From positions 26,301 to 90,300 of IMG/VR virus record IMGVR_UViG_3300006793_000018: a DNA stretch of 64,000 nt; one strand, written 5' to 3'. Both the position numbers and the translations under genes were made by a program. The DNA comes from a virus. This document shows, piece after piece, positions 42,482-50,504 of this stretch. Under the pieces are notes generated by a model. The model saw only the letters and a program-made list of their open reading frames with translations, searched no databases and was not told where the DNA came from. Positions within the stretch are counted from its first letter, which is position 1; each line of letters begins with the position of its first letter.

Positions 42482-43750
42482 TCACTCAACTCCAGGGATG
42501 ACGACTAATTCACCGTCTTCATTGATCGAAACGCCATCATAGACATCATCAGGATGTCGGAAGGAACCGTCGCTGACACCAGGCCAACCGTTCCAAATTC
42601 CTCCATCATGAGTCCTTTTGAAGAGTACCACTGGAGGAGGGCTGTCGAGGCTTGTGCGGTTCGCTTTCAACACAGCAGTTGCTTTGGATTCACCATTCAA
42701 TGCACCATGGTCATCGCGCATTTCTTCGATGTCAACTGAGATGAGTTGTTGGAAATCACGCTCGGAGTCCTTGAGCCATGCGGGAACATCCGCTCCACGG
42801 ATCTCGTTGCCGTTCTTGTCATAAGACGGCTTGCGGCCCGTGATGCAATACACATGAACAAAGCGACGTGCTAATTCAAGCATATTTGACATGGCTGCAT
42901 TGTAACGATTCTTTCGGATGTTCCAATTGAATCGTCCAATCTTTGTGGTTGCCGCCTTTCCTGCTACGGCGATGCCATCAACGCCCAGTTCAAGGTCTTC
43001 GATCTTCATGACTGTTTCGCAGATGTTCAACCAATGGTCGAGTCCATCGAAACAGAGAGTCTTGAGATAAGGCGTGGGCATCTTCCCGTGAGCAAGGAAG
43101 TAGTCCTCTTGAGCCTCAGCAACTTCCACCGCATAGAGCAGAATGTCCATGGTGTTTTGGAAAGTAGCAGGGAAGTCAAAGGGGACACGGCTTAGAGCCT
43201 TGAAAACAACCCATGGATTGAGGACGACGATATTCGCCGCCTTGTCTTTGTGGTGAGCCATCTTTGTGGTTTCCCCGCCAAGATCAAAGTCCACGTGCCA
43301 GATCTGTGCGCCATTTGCGATTTCCTCCTCTGTGAGGGAGTCCAAGACAAATCCAGTTTTACCTGCCTTTCGAGGGCCATCGACACCTGCAAAAACAAAG
43401 TTGAAATCTCGGAGATTGGTATTGACCGCCTTCGCAATCAATTTCCAAGCAGGGTTGGCTGATTGTGGCAATTGCCACCCGTCTTTGGACGGAGGCTTCA
43501 CCTCAGTGAATCCAGAAACCATGCCTTCTTGATCTCCGACAGGAGGAAGTGGTGCAGGTTCGGCGGGTTCTTGCTCAGGAGCATCGGGTGCTTCATCGAT
43601 CAAAGCCTCAAGAGGAGGTGCTTGTGCGACAGTGACTCCAGTTGAGGAGGTCGAAGGAAGATCTGCAACAGTTGCAGCAGGTTCTCCACGGACGGGTTCC
43701 TTGGTGGTATCAACGGGTTCCCAGTTGTCAAAGAATCCAGTTCCCGCCAT
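42482..43750 (-). CDS. RecA-like P-loop ATPase (Sak4-like recombinase candidate)
   Basis: 422 residues. The first 100 residues are a low-complexity Pro/Glu/Ala region. The ATPase core has Walker A GVDGPRKAGKTGF (GPRKAGKT at 125-132), a strand HVDFDLGGET, and Walker B KTLCFDGLDHW (about 230-240). A C-terminal region includes AVLKANRTSLD, possibly an L2-like loop. Phage Sak4-type single-strand annealing ATPases and RadA-like proteins share this compact layout. The gene is directly downstream of a likely single-strand-binding protein, the usual recombination pair. Confidence 0.6.
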   Translation of the reverse strand: MAGTGFFDNWEPVDTTKEPVRGEPAATVADLPSTSSTGVTVAQAPPLEALIDEAPDAPEQEPAEPAPLPPVGDQEGMVSGFTEVKPPSKDGWQLPQSANPAWKLIAKAVNTNLRDFNFVFAGVDGPRKAGKTGFVLDSLTEEEIANGAQIWHVDFDLGGETTKMAHHKDKAANIVVLNPWVVFKALSRVPFDFPATFQNTMDILLYAVEVAEAQEDYFLAHGKMPTPYLKTLCFDGLDHWLNICETVMKIEDLELGVDGIAVAGKAATTKIGRFNWNIRKNRYNAAMSNMLELARRFVHVYCITGRKPSYDKNGNEIRGADVPAWLKDSERDFQQLISVDIEEMRDDHGALNGESKATAVLKANRTSLDSPPPVVLFKRTHDGGIWNGWPGVSDGSFRHPDDVYDGVSINEDGELVVIPGVE

Positions 43751-45061
43751 TCAAAATCCCTCCGTGTGACCGAGGCTGTTAGCGTCGTCAGGGGCATTCT
43801 GTGCAACGATGGAACGAAGAGGCATGGCATAGACGCTGAGGGCGTCCATGTTGAGGTTGATGTTTCCGTCAGTACCTTGCCATGATCGAGAGCGAACAAC
43901 AGCCCACACTCGGCTTCCCTGAGCAAAGTCCTTCCAGTTGTCTGCCTTCTTGACTTGAAGTGCATGATGGCTTTCAACAAGAACGCGTGGAACGTCAAGC
44001 CAAAGACTTGCCTTTGGATCTTCACGGCGGAGGCTGTTCGAGGTCAATGTGAGGGAATGCTTGAAGCCACCCTCGGTGTAAGCATTCTCCTTTCCAGCAT
44101 AGTCGATGTAATCAACTGTCCCACTGATGGCGAATGTCGGACCCCAATCTCGACCACTTGACAGAATCTTGCGGTTCTCCATGTGATAGTCGAAGGCAGA
44201 GGCCAAATCAACCGTTTCCATGAAGTTAGCCAAGAATTGATCGGGGGAGAAGATTTGAGTCGCCTTTGCGACCATTTGATCTTCAACCCAATCCAAACCA
44301 TAATCTGGATCAAGGTCAAGTGCTTTGAGAATCTCCTCATCAGGTTCAGTGGAACCTGCTGGCTTCCATGCTGCTTCCTTTTCCGCTTTGAATCGGATTG
44401 GGCGGAACAGTTGCAAATCAACCTCTGCGGCAGAGAAAGAACATTCAAGCGTCATTGGAGGCAATGGCCCTTCCGAGAAGAAGGAGCCGGTTGTGTTGCC
44501 GATGAAAAGCCACTTGCGCTTTGGCATGAAGGCTCGCTTTGGTGATCGGTTGTCGGCCTTCAAAAGACAGATGTGAGAGGCTCCACCGTTGATGGCGATG
44601 ACCCACAGCGGAACGTCTTCGCCCTTGACTGATTCCTTGTATGTGATGGCATCGTTGGCATCATAGACAACCCATTCGCCGTCTTTCTTGGAAACACGGC
44701 CAATCGAAACGGTGCGTCCATTGACTTCAATGCCGTAGCGGAGGGCTTGACTGATGTTGACTTCTGCGGCATCGATTGCCGAATCTCTTTGACGACCCAT
44801 TGTGTCGCGTGTGCCGTCATAAGCAACGACCATTCCAACCCATTCTTCGCCTTTGCCACCGGATCCTTTGCGGCGAACACTGTTCACTTCAAATGCAGAC
44901 GAGAAGAAATCGATGTCATCAGGCGACACATTAGCAAGAACAGTACCTGCTTGTGTCCAAATTTCGGGGTAGTTTTCTTTGATGAAGGTGGCGAAGTTCT
45001 CCTTCGTCGTGGCTTCATCCCAGTTCTTGGCGTCCATTACTCTCTTCAATGCTTCATTCAT
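43751..45061 (-). CDS. Probable single-stranded DNA-binding protein
   Basis: 436 residues. Multiple beta-rich, possibly OB-like segments: FAISGTVDYIDYAGK, WLDVPRVLVESHHALQV, then FAQGSRVWAVVRSRSWQG followed by NLNMDALSVYAMP. An acidic N-terminal helical part precedes them. Stops touch the RecA-like gene without a gap, and SSB-RecA-like pairs are common. No cysteines form a zinc site. The OB-fold call is from strand pattern and neighbours, so it is an inference rather than a family match. Confidence 0.45.
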   Translation of the reverse strand: MNEALKRVMDAKNWDEATTKENFATFIKENYPEIWTQAGTVLANVSPDDIDFFSSAFEVNSVRRKGSGGKGEEWVGMVVAYDGTRDTMGRQRDSAIDAAEVNISQALRYGIEVNGRTVSIGRVSKKDGEWVVYDANDAITYKESVKGEDVPLWVIAINGGASHICLLKADNRSPKRAFMPKRKWLFIGNTTGSFFSEGPLPPMTLECSFSAAEVDLQLFRPIRFKAEKEAAWKPAGSTEPDEEILKALDLDPDYGLDWVEDQMVAKATQIFSPDQFLANFMETVDLASAFDYHMENRKILSSGRDWGPTFAISGTVDYIDYAGKENAYTEGGFKHSLTLTSNSLRREDPKASLWLDVPRVLVESHHALQVKKADNWKDFAQGSRVWAVVRSRSWQGTDGNINLNMDALSVYAMPLRSIVAQNAPDDANSLGHTEGF

Positions 45062-45564
45062 GTTTGTTCACTTCCTTTGCGGGATTCATCCGAAGGGGAG
45101 GGGGGTCTTAAAGACTCACTCTGTTCATCTAACAAGTCAATGATCTCCTCAACCTCTTCGTGATTGTGTGGCTGCGGCAATATGCCATTAAAGTGATCGA
45201 CCATTTTCAACTGATTTTCCATATTGCTCAAATTGAAGTAGCGGCGGTATGCATGGCACAATTTAGAGATGTCTTGTGTACGAACAAATGTGTCACGATA
45301 TTCAAGACCAAGACGTTTCAAATTGTCTTCAACCTGGGGCGTTCGCTTGACGAACCAAATTATGGGTCTTATCTCATACCCACACTGATAGATCGTTGAA
45401 AGTTTGCAACGAATTTGACCACGAATCAAAGTTGCCGACATGATGAACGAGGTCAAATCACCTTCTGCTTGATCCATATGAAGGGGATTATCGTCATCAT
45501 CAACAGGAGATAAAGCAATGTCGCCCCCAATATCATAATGACCGCCATCGGTATTGCTAACCAT
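45058..45564 (-). CDS. Hypothetical protein
   Basis: 168 residues from ATG 45564 (AGAGGGG eight bases upstream); an alternative TTG at 45594 would extend it. The N-terminal 40 residues are acidic (SPVDDDDNPLHMDQAEG). The middle holds a strand-rich core (FIMSATLIRGQIRCKLS, EIRPIIWFVKRTP) and the C-terminus is charged. The stop overlaps the next start by ATGA-type contact. It shares sequence with the membrane-type ORF at 45453-45638 in another frame. No family recognised. Confidence 0.55.
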   Translation of the reverse strand: MVSNTDGGHYDIGGDIALSPVDDDDNPLHMDQAEGDLTSFIMSATLIRGQIRCKLSTIYQCGYEIRPIIWFVKRTPQVEDNLKRLGLEYRDTFVRTQDISKLCHAYRRYFNLSNMENQLKMVDHFNGILPQPHNHEEVEEIIDLLDEQSESLRPPSPSDESRKGSEQT

Positions 45565-45638
45565 GAAAATAGCCCCTCTTGTCGTAATGCCCAATCTCTA
45601 ATCTTCTTGCCGATCTCCAATAATATCGCCATATCCAT
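45453..45638 (-). CDS. Possible small membrane protein (overlapping frame)
   Basis: 61 residues with a charged N-terminus (LLEIGKKIRDWALRQEG) and one long very hydrophobic stretch (WLAIPMAVIMILGATLLYLL and beyond), ending WIKQKVI. It overlaps the 168-residue gene by about 110 bp in another frame and the ligase-like gene by 40 bp. Its start is weakly supported (ATG 45638 or 45632). If real it would be a holin-like or membrane-anchored peptide; it may equally be a by-product of an Asp-rich codon run read out of frame. Confidence 0.3.
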   Translation of the reverse strand: MDMAILLEIGKKIRDWALRQEGLFSWLAIPMAVIMILGATLLYLLLMMTIIPFIWIKQKVI

Positions 45639-47064
45639 CTTCCCATCCCTTGGATAATACTTCGAGTTCATCGATGCTAACGCAATCGGACAAGCCCGCT
45701 TGTTCGGCGTGACCAGTGATGACCCCTTGAATGTACGCACCGTAGTCGCCCCATCCAGATCCCAATACTTTGACTTTCACAAACACGGGGGAGATCATGA
45801 CAACCTCTTCTCCATCTGCAACTTTGTGTGGCTTGATGAATCTGTTCAGCGAAAACGAAGGTACGGCTTCGATCAACCCCACTGGATAATATGAGTCGCC
45901 ATCTCGAACAGCAACTCGCCATTTCTTCAACTTAGGTGCGGCAAGCGGGGTTTCAACAGTATAAACGCCTCCTACCACTTGGAAAATGGAATGTTTTGAT
46001 GTTTGTGCATTGAGCAAGGCAACCTCATAAATGGAATTTTCATAGGTCAAAACCCCATTGTAGTTCCAAAGTAATACAGGTTGTGATACTCCAACTTTTT
46101 CCATATAATAGGAGGCATCCTTCAACAAAACCATATCTTTCTTTGCCCACTCTGCACAATTGATTCCAGCCCTACGCTTTTCAAACGACATCATGTCACT
46201 ATCAACGTTCAACTGATCGAGAATTTGAATTTCGATGTCTCTCCCTGATGCGTACTCAACAAGGTAAATGCCCTCATCAATTGAAGCAGATTTAACCATC
46301 TGCCGTGTAGCGTCTTCCACAATGACCTTTGCCCCCACGGAGTCGTACATGAAAATATCATCTCGCAGGACATGGAGTGTCATCCATTGCCCTTCTGGTA
46401 TTTCCATGTAGCATTTGCCAAACGGTAAATCATCAATGCTCAAGACCGATGGAGATGGAAGAATCATTGGAATTCCAAGCGCAGGGGTCAAGATCTCTTG
46501 GATGTCTTCTCCCCTGGATAGCCGTTGGCATACTTTTTCCATACCAATAAGAAACGATGCTTTACGAATGTTCCTCATCAATTTTCCGTTTGCTCTTGCT
46601 AAAGCCTTGACAACATCATGTCGGTTGATCGGCAATGGTCTGGAACTCATACGCAACAAAGCGTAAAACAGATCCTCTCTTTCAATTCTTGAAAACAACG
46701 GGCGAAGTAATGCTGCCCTCTCTGCGTTATCTCTTTCCTCATGAAGAACTTGCCGTGTGATCTCAAAGACTCTTTCCGAAATCGATGTTGTTTTGGAAGC
46801 CTTTGACAAATAAGACAACAGATTTATTGGATCTGGATTTGGTTCAACTTCTTCGGGGTACAGATCTGTGAGCAGGAAGTAAATCTCTCGAAAGTCTTCG
46901 TCCGACAACCTAACTTTAGATGACGGGGAATGCATGAGATAAACAATTTTCCATTGATTCAAGTGATTCTTACGAAGCAAATTCTCGATCAAAGAATACT
47001 TCTTTGTTTTCAATACAGGGGCCACTCTCAAAGACTCGGATATTTCCCTGTAATTTGTCGTCAA
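45598..47064 (-). CDS. DNA-ligase-like protein lacking the catalytic lysine
   Basis: 488 residues with archaeal/eukaryotic DNA-ligase architecture. Residues 80-165 match the ligase DNA-binding domain (ALLRPLFSRIEREDLFYAL, INRHDVVKALARANG). They are followed by the linker ILTPALGIPMILPS (normally PGIPxxPMLA) and a nucleotidyltransferase-like region. At the KxDGxR position the protein has IPEGQW (222-227), so nucleophilic Lys, Asp and Arg are all replaced. A motif III-like stretch (ILDQLNVDSDMMSFEKRR, 281-298) and an OB-like C-terminus (KKWRVAVRDGDSYYPVGL) remain. It probably binds DNA without adenylation. The role could be structural, competitive or regulatory. Confidence 0.55.
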   Translation of the reverse strand: MTTNYREISESLRVAPVLKTKKYSLIENLLRKNHLNQWKIVYLMHSPSSKVRLSDEDFREIYFLLTDLYPEEVEPNPDPINLLSYLSKASKTTSISERVFEITRQVLHEERDNAERAALLRPLFSRIEREDLFYALLRMSSRPLPINRHDVVKALARANGKLMRNIRKASFLIGMEKVCQRLSRGEDIQEILTPALGIPMILPSPSVLSIDDLPFGKCYMEIPEGQWMTLHVLRDDIFMYDSVGAKVIVEDATRQMVKSASIDEGIYLVEYASGRDIEIQILDQLNVDSDMMSFEKRRAGINCAEWAKKDMVLLKDASYYMEKVGVSQPVLLWNYNGVLTYENSIYEVALLNAQTSKHSIFQVVGGVYTVETPLAAPKLKKWRVAVRDGDSYYPVGLIEAVPSFSLNRFIKPHKVADGEEVVMISPVFVKVKVLGSGWGDYGAYIQGVITGHAEQAGLSDCVSIDELEVLSKGWEDGYGDIIGDRQED

Positions 47065-47454
47065 TCAAACACTTCCATTGACTAAATCGTCATACGACGA
47101 CTCATCATTTACCAATGAAAGAATCAAATGTTTTCCCCAATCTGTTTCGACCCAACGCGTATCACCTGCTCGCTTGCGCCTTCTGTCATGATGGAGAGGT
47201 TCACACCTCCGCCCAATGACTCTCATCGATGCGTCTTTCATTTGCGTGAAGGAACGTCTGTTGCCAGTCATATGCGCTATGGTGTAAATGCAATCAACGA
47301 TCAGGGAGTTTGGCGTCCTTGGTGCTTTCAACCTCGCTCCCAACCAAAGATCATAGCAGAAATTTAGCAATTCAATTGGCAATTCAAGATCTATCATCAT
47401 TTGCTCCATCACTTCATGATGTTTTTCAAGCCAGCGTTCAAGCATCTTCTTCAC
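47065..47454 (-). CDS. Small helical protein with one TFB cyclin-like repeat (candidate)
   Basis: 129 residues. The segment LKAPRTPNSLIVDCIYTIAHMTGNR, then SFTQMKDASMRVIGRR resembles one cyclin-like repeat of archaeal TFB (PxSLAAAxIYxAxxxxGxxRTxxEIA). Only one repeat is present, with no N-terminal zinc ribbon. It could be a shortened viral competitor of host TFB. The resemblance is by eye and moderate to weak. It starts in the end of the adjacent PC4-like gene. Confidence 0.35.
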   Translation of the reverse strand: MKKMLERWLEKHHEVMEQMMIDLELPIELLNFCYDLWLGARLKAPRTPNSLIVDCIYTIAHMTGNRRSFTQMKDASMRVIGRRCEPLHHDRRRKRAGDTRWVETDWGKHLILSLVNDESSYDDLVNGSV

Positions 47455-47734
47455 CTACTATTGGAACGATTTCCTCTGCATCATCTTCCCACTGATCATC
47501 GTCGTTCACCACTTCGAGAAGTTGTTCTAACAGCACTCTCGCTTCATCCCTTTGAAGCATAAAACCCTGCTTAGTATAGCCCGTGTATCCTCTGATGGAT
47601 GGTATGATTCTGTTCAAGCGTAAATTGAGAACTCTCGTTCCAAATGCTTCACTTGTCATAACATGTAATTCATGACCAGGTTGGAATTGACAAGGGACAA
47701 CTCCGTTCAATCTTGAATTAAAATCTTGACTCAT
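47438..47734 (-). CDS. Small PC4-like single-strand-binding candidate
   Basis: 98 residues. The pattern TRVLNLRLNRIIPSI, then YTKQGFMLQRDEARVLLEQL resembles PC4/Sub1-type proteins (strand, then KKGIxL, then a C-terminal helix), which bind single-stranded DNA and act in transcription or replication. An acidic C-terminal tail (EDDAEEIVPIVGEEDA) follows. The hit is by pattern, not exact. Placement next to a TFB-like gene is notable. Confidence 0.35.
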   Translation of the reverse strand: MSQDFNSRLNGVVPCQFQPGHELHVMTSEAFGTRVLNLRLNRIIPSIRGYTGYTKQGFMLQRDEARVLLEQLLEVVNDDDQWEDDAEEIVPIVGEEDA

Positions 47735-47737
47735 GAA

Positions 47738-48259
47738 TCATTCCTCTTCTTGACGTTGCTTTTTCAATTGCCAGCCCCGATCATCAACGATGACATGGAT
47801 TCCCTTCAAAGCGGGTTCGATGACTTGCTCCTGCTGGCAGCAGGGGCATCTCAGTTCTTCATCAATCAATTCGTAAATCTCGGAAGGAACTGGTTCTTCA
47901 ACTCGTAATATGGCTCCGCATCGTGCATTGCAGATCGAAACATGACCAATCATTTCGTCAGGGATGTTTAACTGTCCATCTTCGTCCTTAGCCAACTCAA
48001 CAGCCTCGTCTATTGTCCACCCAATGTTATCCGCGAGAACCATAATCCAGTGGTGTCGATCAAATACACTCTGCTCAAATTCGTTTTTATTCGGTTTCGC
48101 AAAATGAATTTCGGTTAATGATAACTTCTTATCACCAGTTCTGCGATAGACTCCCACACCAGGGAGGATCCATTTGCCGCCATCCCGTGACAGAGAGTTC
48201 CATAGGTAGTACGCCCATTCGACGTCTTCCTCATTCGGATTGGGCATGGATACCGCCAA
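47738..48259 (-). CDS. Hypothetical protein with zinc ribbon, start at TTG
   Basis: About 173 residues if started at TTG 48259, which has AGGAGGT five bases upstream. A longer frame to 48334 would lie inside the 49-residue zinc gene. It contains VEWAYYLWNSLSRDGG, ICNARCGAILRV and later RCPCCQQEQVI, a separated four-Cys ribbon, and ends EEE. The upstream T6 tract (48252-48257 region of the complement) also allows a frameshift fusion with the neighbour. Function unknown. Confidence 0.5.
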   Translation of the reverse strand: MAVSMPNPNEEDVEWAYYLWNSLSRDGGKWILPGVGVYRRTGDKKLSLTEIHFAKPNKNEFEQSVFDRHHWIMVLADNIGWTIDEAVELAKDEDGQLNIPDEMIGHVSICNARCGAILRVEEPVPSEIYELIDEELRCPCCQQEQVIEPALKGIHVIVDDRGWQLKKQRQEEE

Positions 48260-48380
48260 AAAACCACCTCCTACATTGTTTGCATCGAAGAGTATCCTTC
48301 TCGATCTTTTCGAGGGGGCAATATCTCTTCCCATTTGGTATCAAATTCTTGCTTCCGCAATCTTCACATTTCATTTTCAT
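48231..48380 (-). CDS. Zinc-ribbon microprotein, 49 residues
   Basis: Reads MKMKCEDCGSKNLIPNGK, then RYCPL and RCKQCRRWFFGG. The CEDCGS to CKQCRR arrangement is like the ribbon of IS-type InsA or of archaeal single-ribbon proteins. Its ATG overlaps the upstream stop as ATGA (48377-48380), a strong sign of translational coupling. It overlaps the next gene by 29 bp. Function unknown. Confidence 0.6.
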   Translation of the reverse strand: MKMKCEDCGSKNLIPNGKRYCPLEKIEKDTLRCKQCRRWFFGGIHAQSE

Positions 48381-48721
48381 TCCTCCTCCAGAAGTGGTGC
48401 AACAATTTTTGGAGCGCGAAGATTCATTCGGAATGATTCTGCCGCTTGATCATACTTCCAACGCCACTTGACATGATCATTATTCAGCCTGTATCCAATG
48501 TTTTTGAGATGTTCTTGAATTGTTGCAAGATGTTCATCCGCAATGGCACGTGAAACAAGGTTTGTTGCATCAACATCAACAACACTCCAACCTGCTCGAT
48601 TTGGAGGCGCAATCATAACCGCAACCTCCCAATCCATTCCAAAGGTTAGGGTTGAACACAATGTCCAAAGTTGCCCTTCATCTTCCTCTTCCCATATTTT
48701 CACAAGAGACGTTGCTTCCAT
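48377..48721 (-). CDS. Hypothetical protein
   Basis: 114 residues ending LLEEE. Contains LWTLCSTLTFGMDWEVAVM and AGWSVVDVDATNLVSRA, then a basic-aromatic segment DHVKWRWKYDQAAESF. Overlaps the upstream gene by 22 bp and the downstream zinc gene by ATGA. No family recognised. Confidence 0.5.
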   Translation of the reverse strand: MEATSLVKIWEEEDEGQLWTLCSTLTFGMDWEVAVMIAPPNRAGWSVVDVDATNLVSRAIADEHLATIQEHLKNIGYRLNNDHVKWRWKYDQAAESFRMNLRAPKIVAPLLEEE

Positions 48722-48960
48722 CGCGTAGCCTCCGAATGTATTCTTTCCTTGACAGCAATAATTCTGTCATCGATCTCGCTGAGGGCTTTACACTTCTCAA
48801 CTCCAATCATTTCATTATATTGTGTGCTTCCTAAGAGCATACCTCGATCAGCAAATAATTCAGCAAGCAGATTCTTCAAAGGAGCAATGAATGATTCATG
48901 CTCTTTACGCATCTGTTCCCGTTTCGCCGCTCTGTCAAAAAGCCACATGATTCTATCCAA
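48700..48960 (-). CDS. Small helical hypothetical protein
   Basis: 86 residues, entirely helical and charged (RAAKREQMRKEHESFIAPLK, LSEIDDRIIAVKERIHSE), possibly a coiled coil. It follows the zinc-ribbon gene by about 25 bp and overlaps its downstream neighbour. No family recognised. Confidence 0.5.
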   Translation of the reverse strand: MDRIMWLFDRAAKREQMRKEHESFIAPLKNLLAELFADRGMLLGSTQYNEMIGVEKCKALSEIDDRIIAVKERIHSEATRWKQRLL

Positions 48961-48985
48961 AGGGATATGGGGCTTAAAGGCTCAC

Positions 48986-49276
48986 TCATAACTTTGAAGT
49001 AAATCCCTTATTTCCAGGCTCATGCTCAACTGTTTTGCATTGCATCATATCATCACGTGAAACAGAAATTTTTCTGTATGTCGTATGCCAACTTGAATAG
49101 GACATCCATCTGCCGATCAAATTCAATTTATTTTTTGGATACTTCATTCCACAGTATGGGCAATACTGGAATCCATCAAGAACCCAATCCAGATTAACTT
49201 CGCATCCGCATTTCCACCACCGTGGAATCTTTGCAGATGGCTTTCGAGGACGTGGATCGGGAATGGTGAAAGTCAT
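48986..49276 (-). CDS. Small zinc-ribbon protein
   Basis: 96 residues. ATG 49276 is chosen because it overlaps the upstream stop (ATGA) and lies six bases after AGAGGA. The ribbon is KCGCEVNLDWVLDG then QYCPYCGMKYPK. A basic Pro-rich N-terminus precedes it. One of a series of single-ribbon proteins. Confidence 0.55.
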   Translation of the reverse strand: MTFTIPDPRPRKPSAKIPRWWKCGCEVNLDWVLDGFQYCPYCGMKYPKNKLNLIGRWMSYSSWHTTYRKISVSRDDMMQCKTVEHEPGNKGFTSKL

Positions 49277-49998
49277 GCCCATTCCTCTTGATCCAAACCT
49301 GGCATGGAATCTTCATTGCTTCCGATGACGAAGATCTGCCCCAATAAGTTCATTCCGTCGAATTCAGCACCGCACGACTCGCAGCCATCCACCTCAAAGG
49401 AGTATGCATCCGTATCGTGAGGATGGCCGCAAGCCTCGCAAAAGGCGAAGCGTTCGAGTCCTTTCAGTATTGCTTCTGGTATTGGATCGTATGGCAGGGG
49501 TTCCTCTTCCGAATCCACTTCTCCATCTTCTCCATACAACACGGTCTTGAACAATTCCGTTCCTGATGGCTGTGTCAAATCACGGAATGCCTTGAGATCT
49601 GTTTCCGATGTCATACAATGCCATCCTGCCTTTTCCATAGCATTGGTGAATTTCTTATGCAGGTACATACGCCTAAAGTGTTCTTCGACAGATGTATCTT
49701 CTCTCACCAAAGGATCGTAATTCTTCCTTGCATTGTCAATTGGCATGAGTCCAACGTTTCCATAAAGATCAATGAATACAATAAAATCAAGTGATTTTAA
49801 TGCATGGGGGAGTTCGACCGCTGGCAAGAACGCTATAACCTCCGAGAAGTCTTCAGGATATGAAAGACTATCATCGATCACAGCAGAACGGGTGGAGGGG
49901 TGATTCTTAATCCACTTTTCACTTGGATCCAATTCACAAACAATCACGGACAAGGGTGTTTTTGGAGCATGGGGGAATTTGAACTCGTCAAGCATCAT
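49273..49998 (-). CDS. Hypothetical protein with C-terminal zinc ribbon
   Basis: 241 residues from ATG 49998 (AAGGGGGAATCC upstream); a longer frame is possible but less likely. The N-terminal 170 residues are unrecognised (SVIVCELDPSEKWIKN, DFIVFIDLYGNVGLM). Near residue 195 FCEACGHPHDTDAYSFE and GCESCGAEFDG form the ribbon. The start overlaps the upstream gene end. Confidence 0.5.
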   Translation of the reverse strand: MMLDEFKFPHAPKTPLSVIVCELDPSEKWIKNHPSTRSAVIDDSLSYPEDFSEVIAFLPAVELPHALKSLDFIVFIDLYGNVGLMPIDNARKNYDPLVREDTSVEEHFRRMYLHKKFTNAMEKAGWHCMTSETDLKAFRDLTQPSGTELFKTVLYGEDGEVDSEEEPLPYDPIPEAILKGLERFAFCEACGHPHDTDAYSFEVDGCESCGAEFDGMNLLGQIFVIGSNEDSMPGLDQEEWA

Positions 49999-50293
49999 GG
50001 ATTCCCCCTTGTAAGATTGCCTCAGCCACATCTTTGGCTCGGCCATCTATGATCATTTTGTTTTCCCCGTTCTCATCAAACGAGATAACCCAACGTGTTG
50101 TTTCCGTGAAGACTTTCTCGCCGTCATCCCCTTCATACCAACGGCGAGGGGGAATCATGTGCATCCAGGTTGGTGGCCGACCATACACGCTATGAACAGT
50201 ATTCCACACACGGTTCGCCATACTCCTTGACTTTGGCTTGCGGTGGAACATGGTCTTTCGAGGGCCGCTGTTGCGCTTTCCAGTGAACGACAT
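49988..50293 (-). CDS. Small basic hypothetical protein
   Basis: 101 residues starting at ATG 50293, whose ATG overlaps the stop of the 40-residue gene (ATGATG after GGAGGAG). A Lys/Arg-rich N-terminus (GKRNSGPRKTMFHRKPKSRS) is followed by a compact mixed fold ending TTRWVISFDENGENKMIID then KDVAEAILQG. No family recognised. Confidence 0.5.
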   Translation of the reverse strand: MSFTGKRNSGPRKTMFHRKPKSRSMANRVWNTVHSVYGRPPTWMHMIPPRRWYEGDDGEKVFTETTRWVISFDENGENKMIIDGRAKDVAEAILQGGIHDA

Positions 50294-50415
50294 CATTCCT
50301 CCTCCCTGTCTTTTTTGCATGTCTTGTTCGCCAACCAATCGTGGCAGAAGCGGAATCCTGATCGTGCAGGTTCATAACAATCCCTTCGATTGCAAGTCCT
50401 GTTGAAAAGCCTCAT
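50293..50415 (-). CDS. Cys-rich microprotein, 40 residues
   Basis: Reads MRLFNRTCNRRDCYEPARSG, then RFCHDWLANKTCKKDREEE. Four Cys plus His suggest a small zinc knuckle. Its ATG overlaps the previous stop (ATGA, 50412-50415) and its own stop lies in ATGATG of the next gene, so it fills the space exactly. Too short for routine gene callers. Function unknown. Confidence 0.5.
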   Translation of the reverse strand: MRLFNRTCNRRDCYEPARSGFRFCHDWLANKTCKKDREEE

Positions 50416-50504
50416 TCCTCTTCCTCCCTTGGATAAAACGAATAGCATCTTGCCCGTTGAGGGCATGCTGCGTCACCGCACCGGCAAGTGATCTTACTTG
50501 CCAA
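50412..50504 (-). CDS. Cys-rich microprotein, 30 residues
   Basis: TTG start at 50504 behind AAGGGGTG, overlapping the end of the upstream gene by 11 bp. Product MASKITCRCGDAACPQRARC, then a tail YSFYPREEEE. Four Cys within 14 residues make a compact metal-binding candidate. GAGGAAGAGGAATGA encodes the tail and provides the ribosome site for the following 40-residue gene. Confidence 0.45.
   Translation of the reverse strand: MASKITCRCGDAACPQRARCYSFYPREEEE

Noticed and set aside
48231-48380. IS-type transposase InsA fragment
   Set aside because: The ribbon resembles InsA, but the gene ends after 49 codons, is ATGA-coupled to its neighbours, and no transposase or inverted repeats are near.
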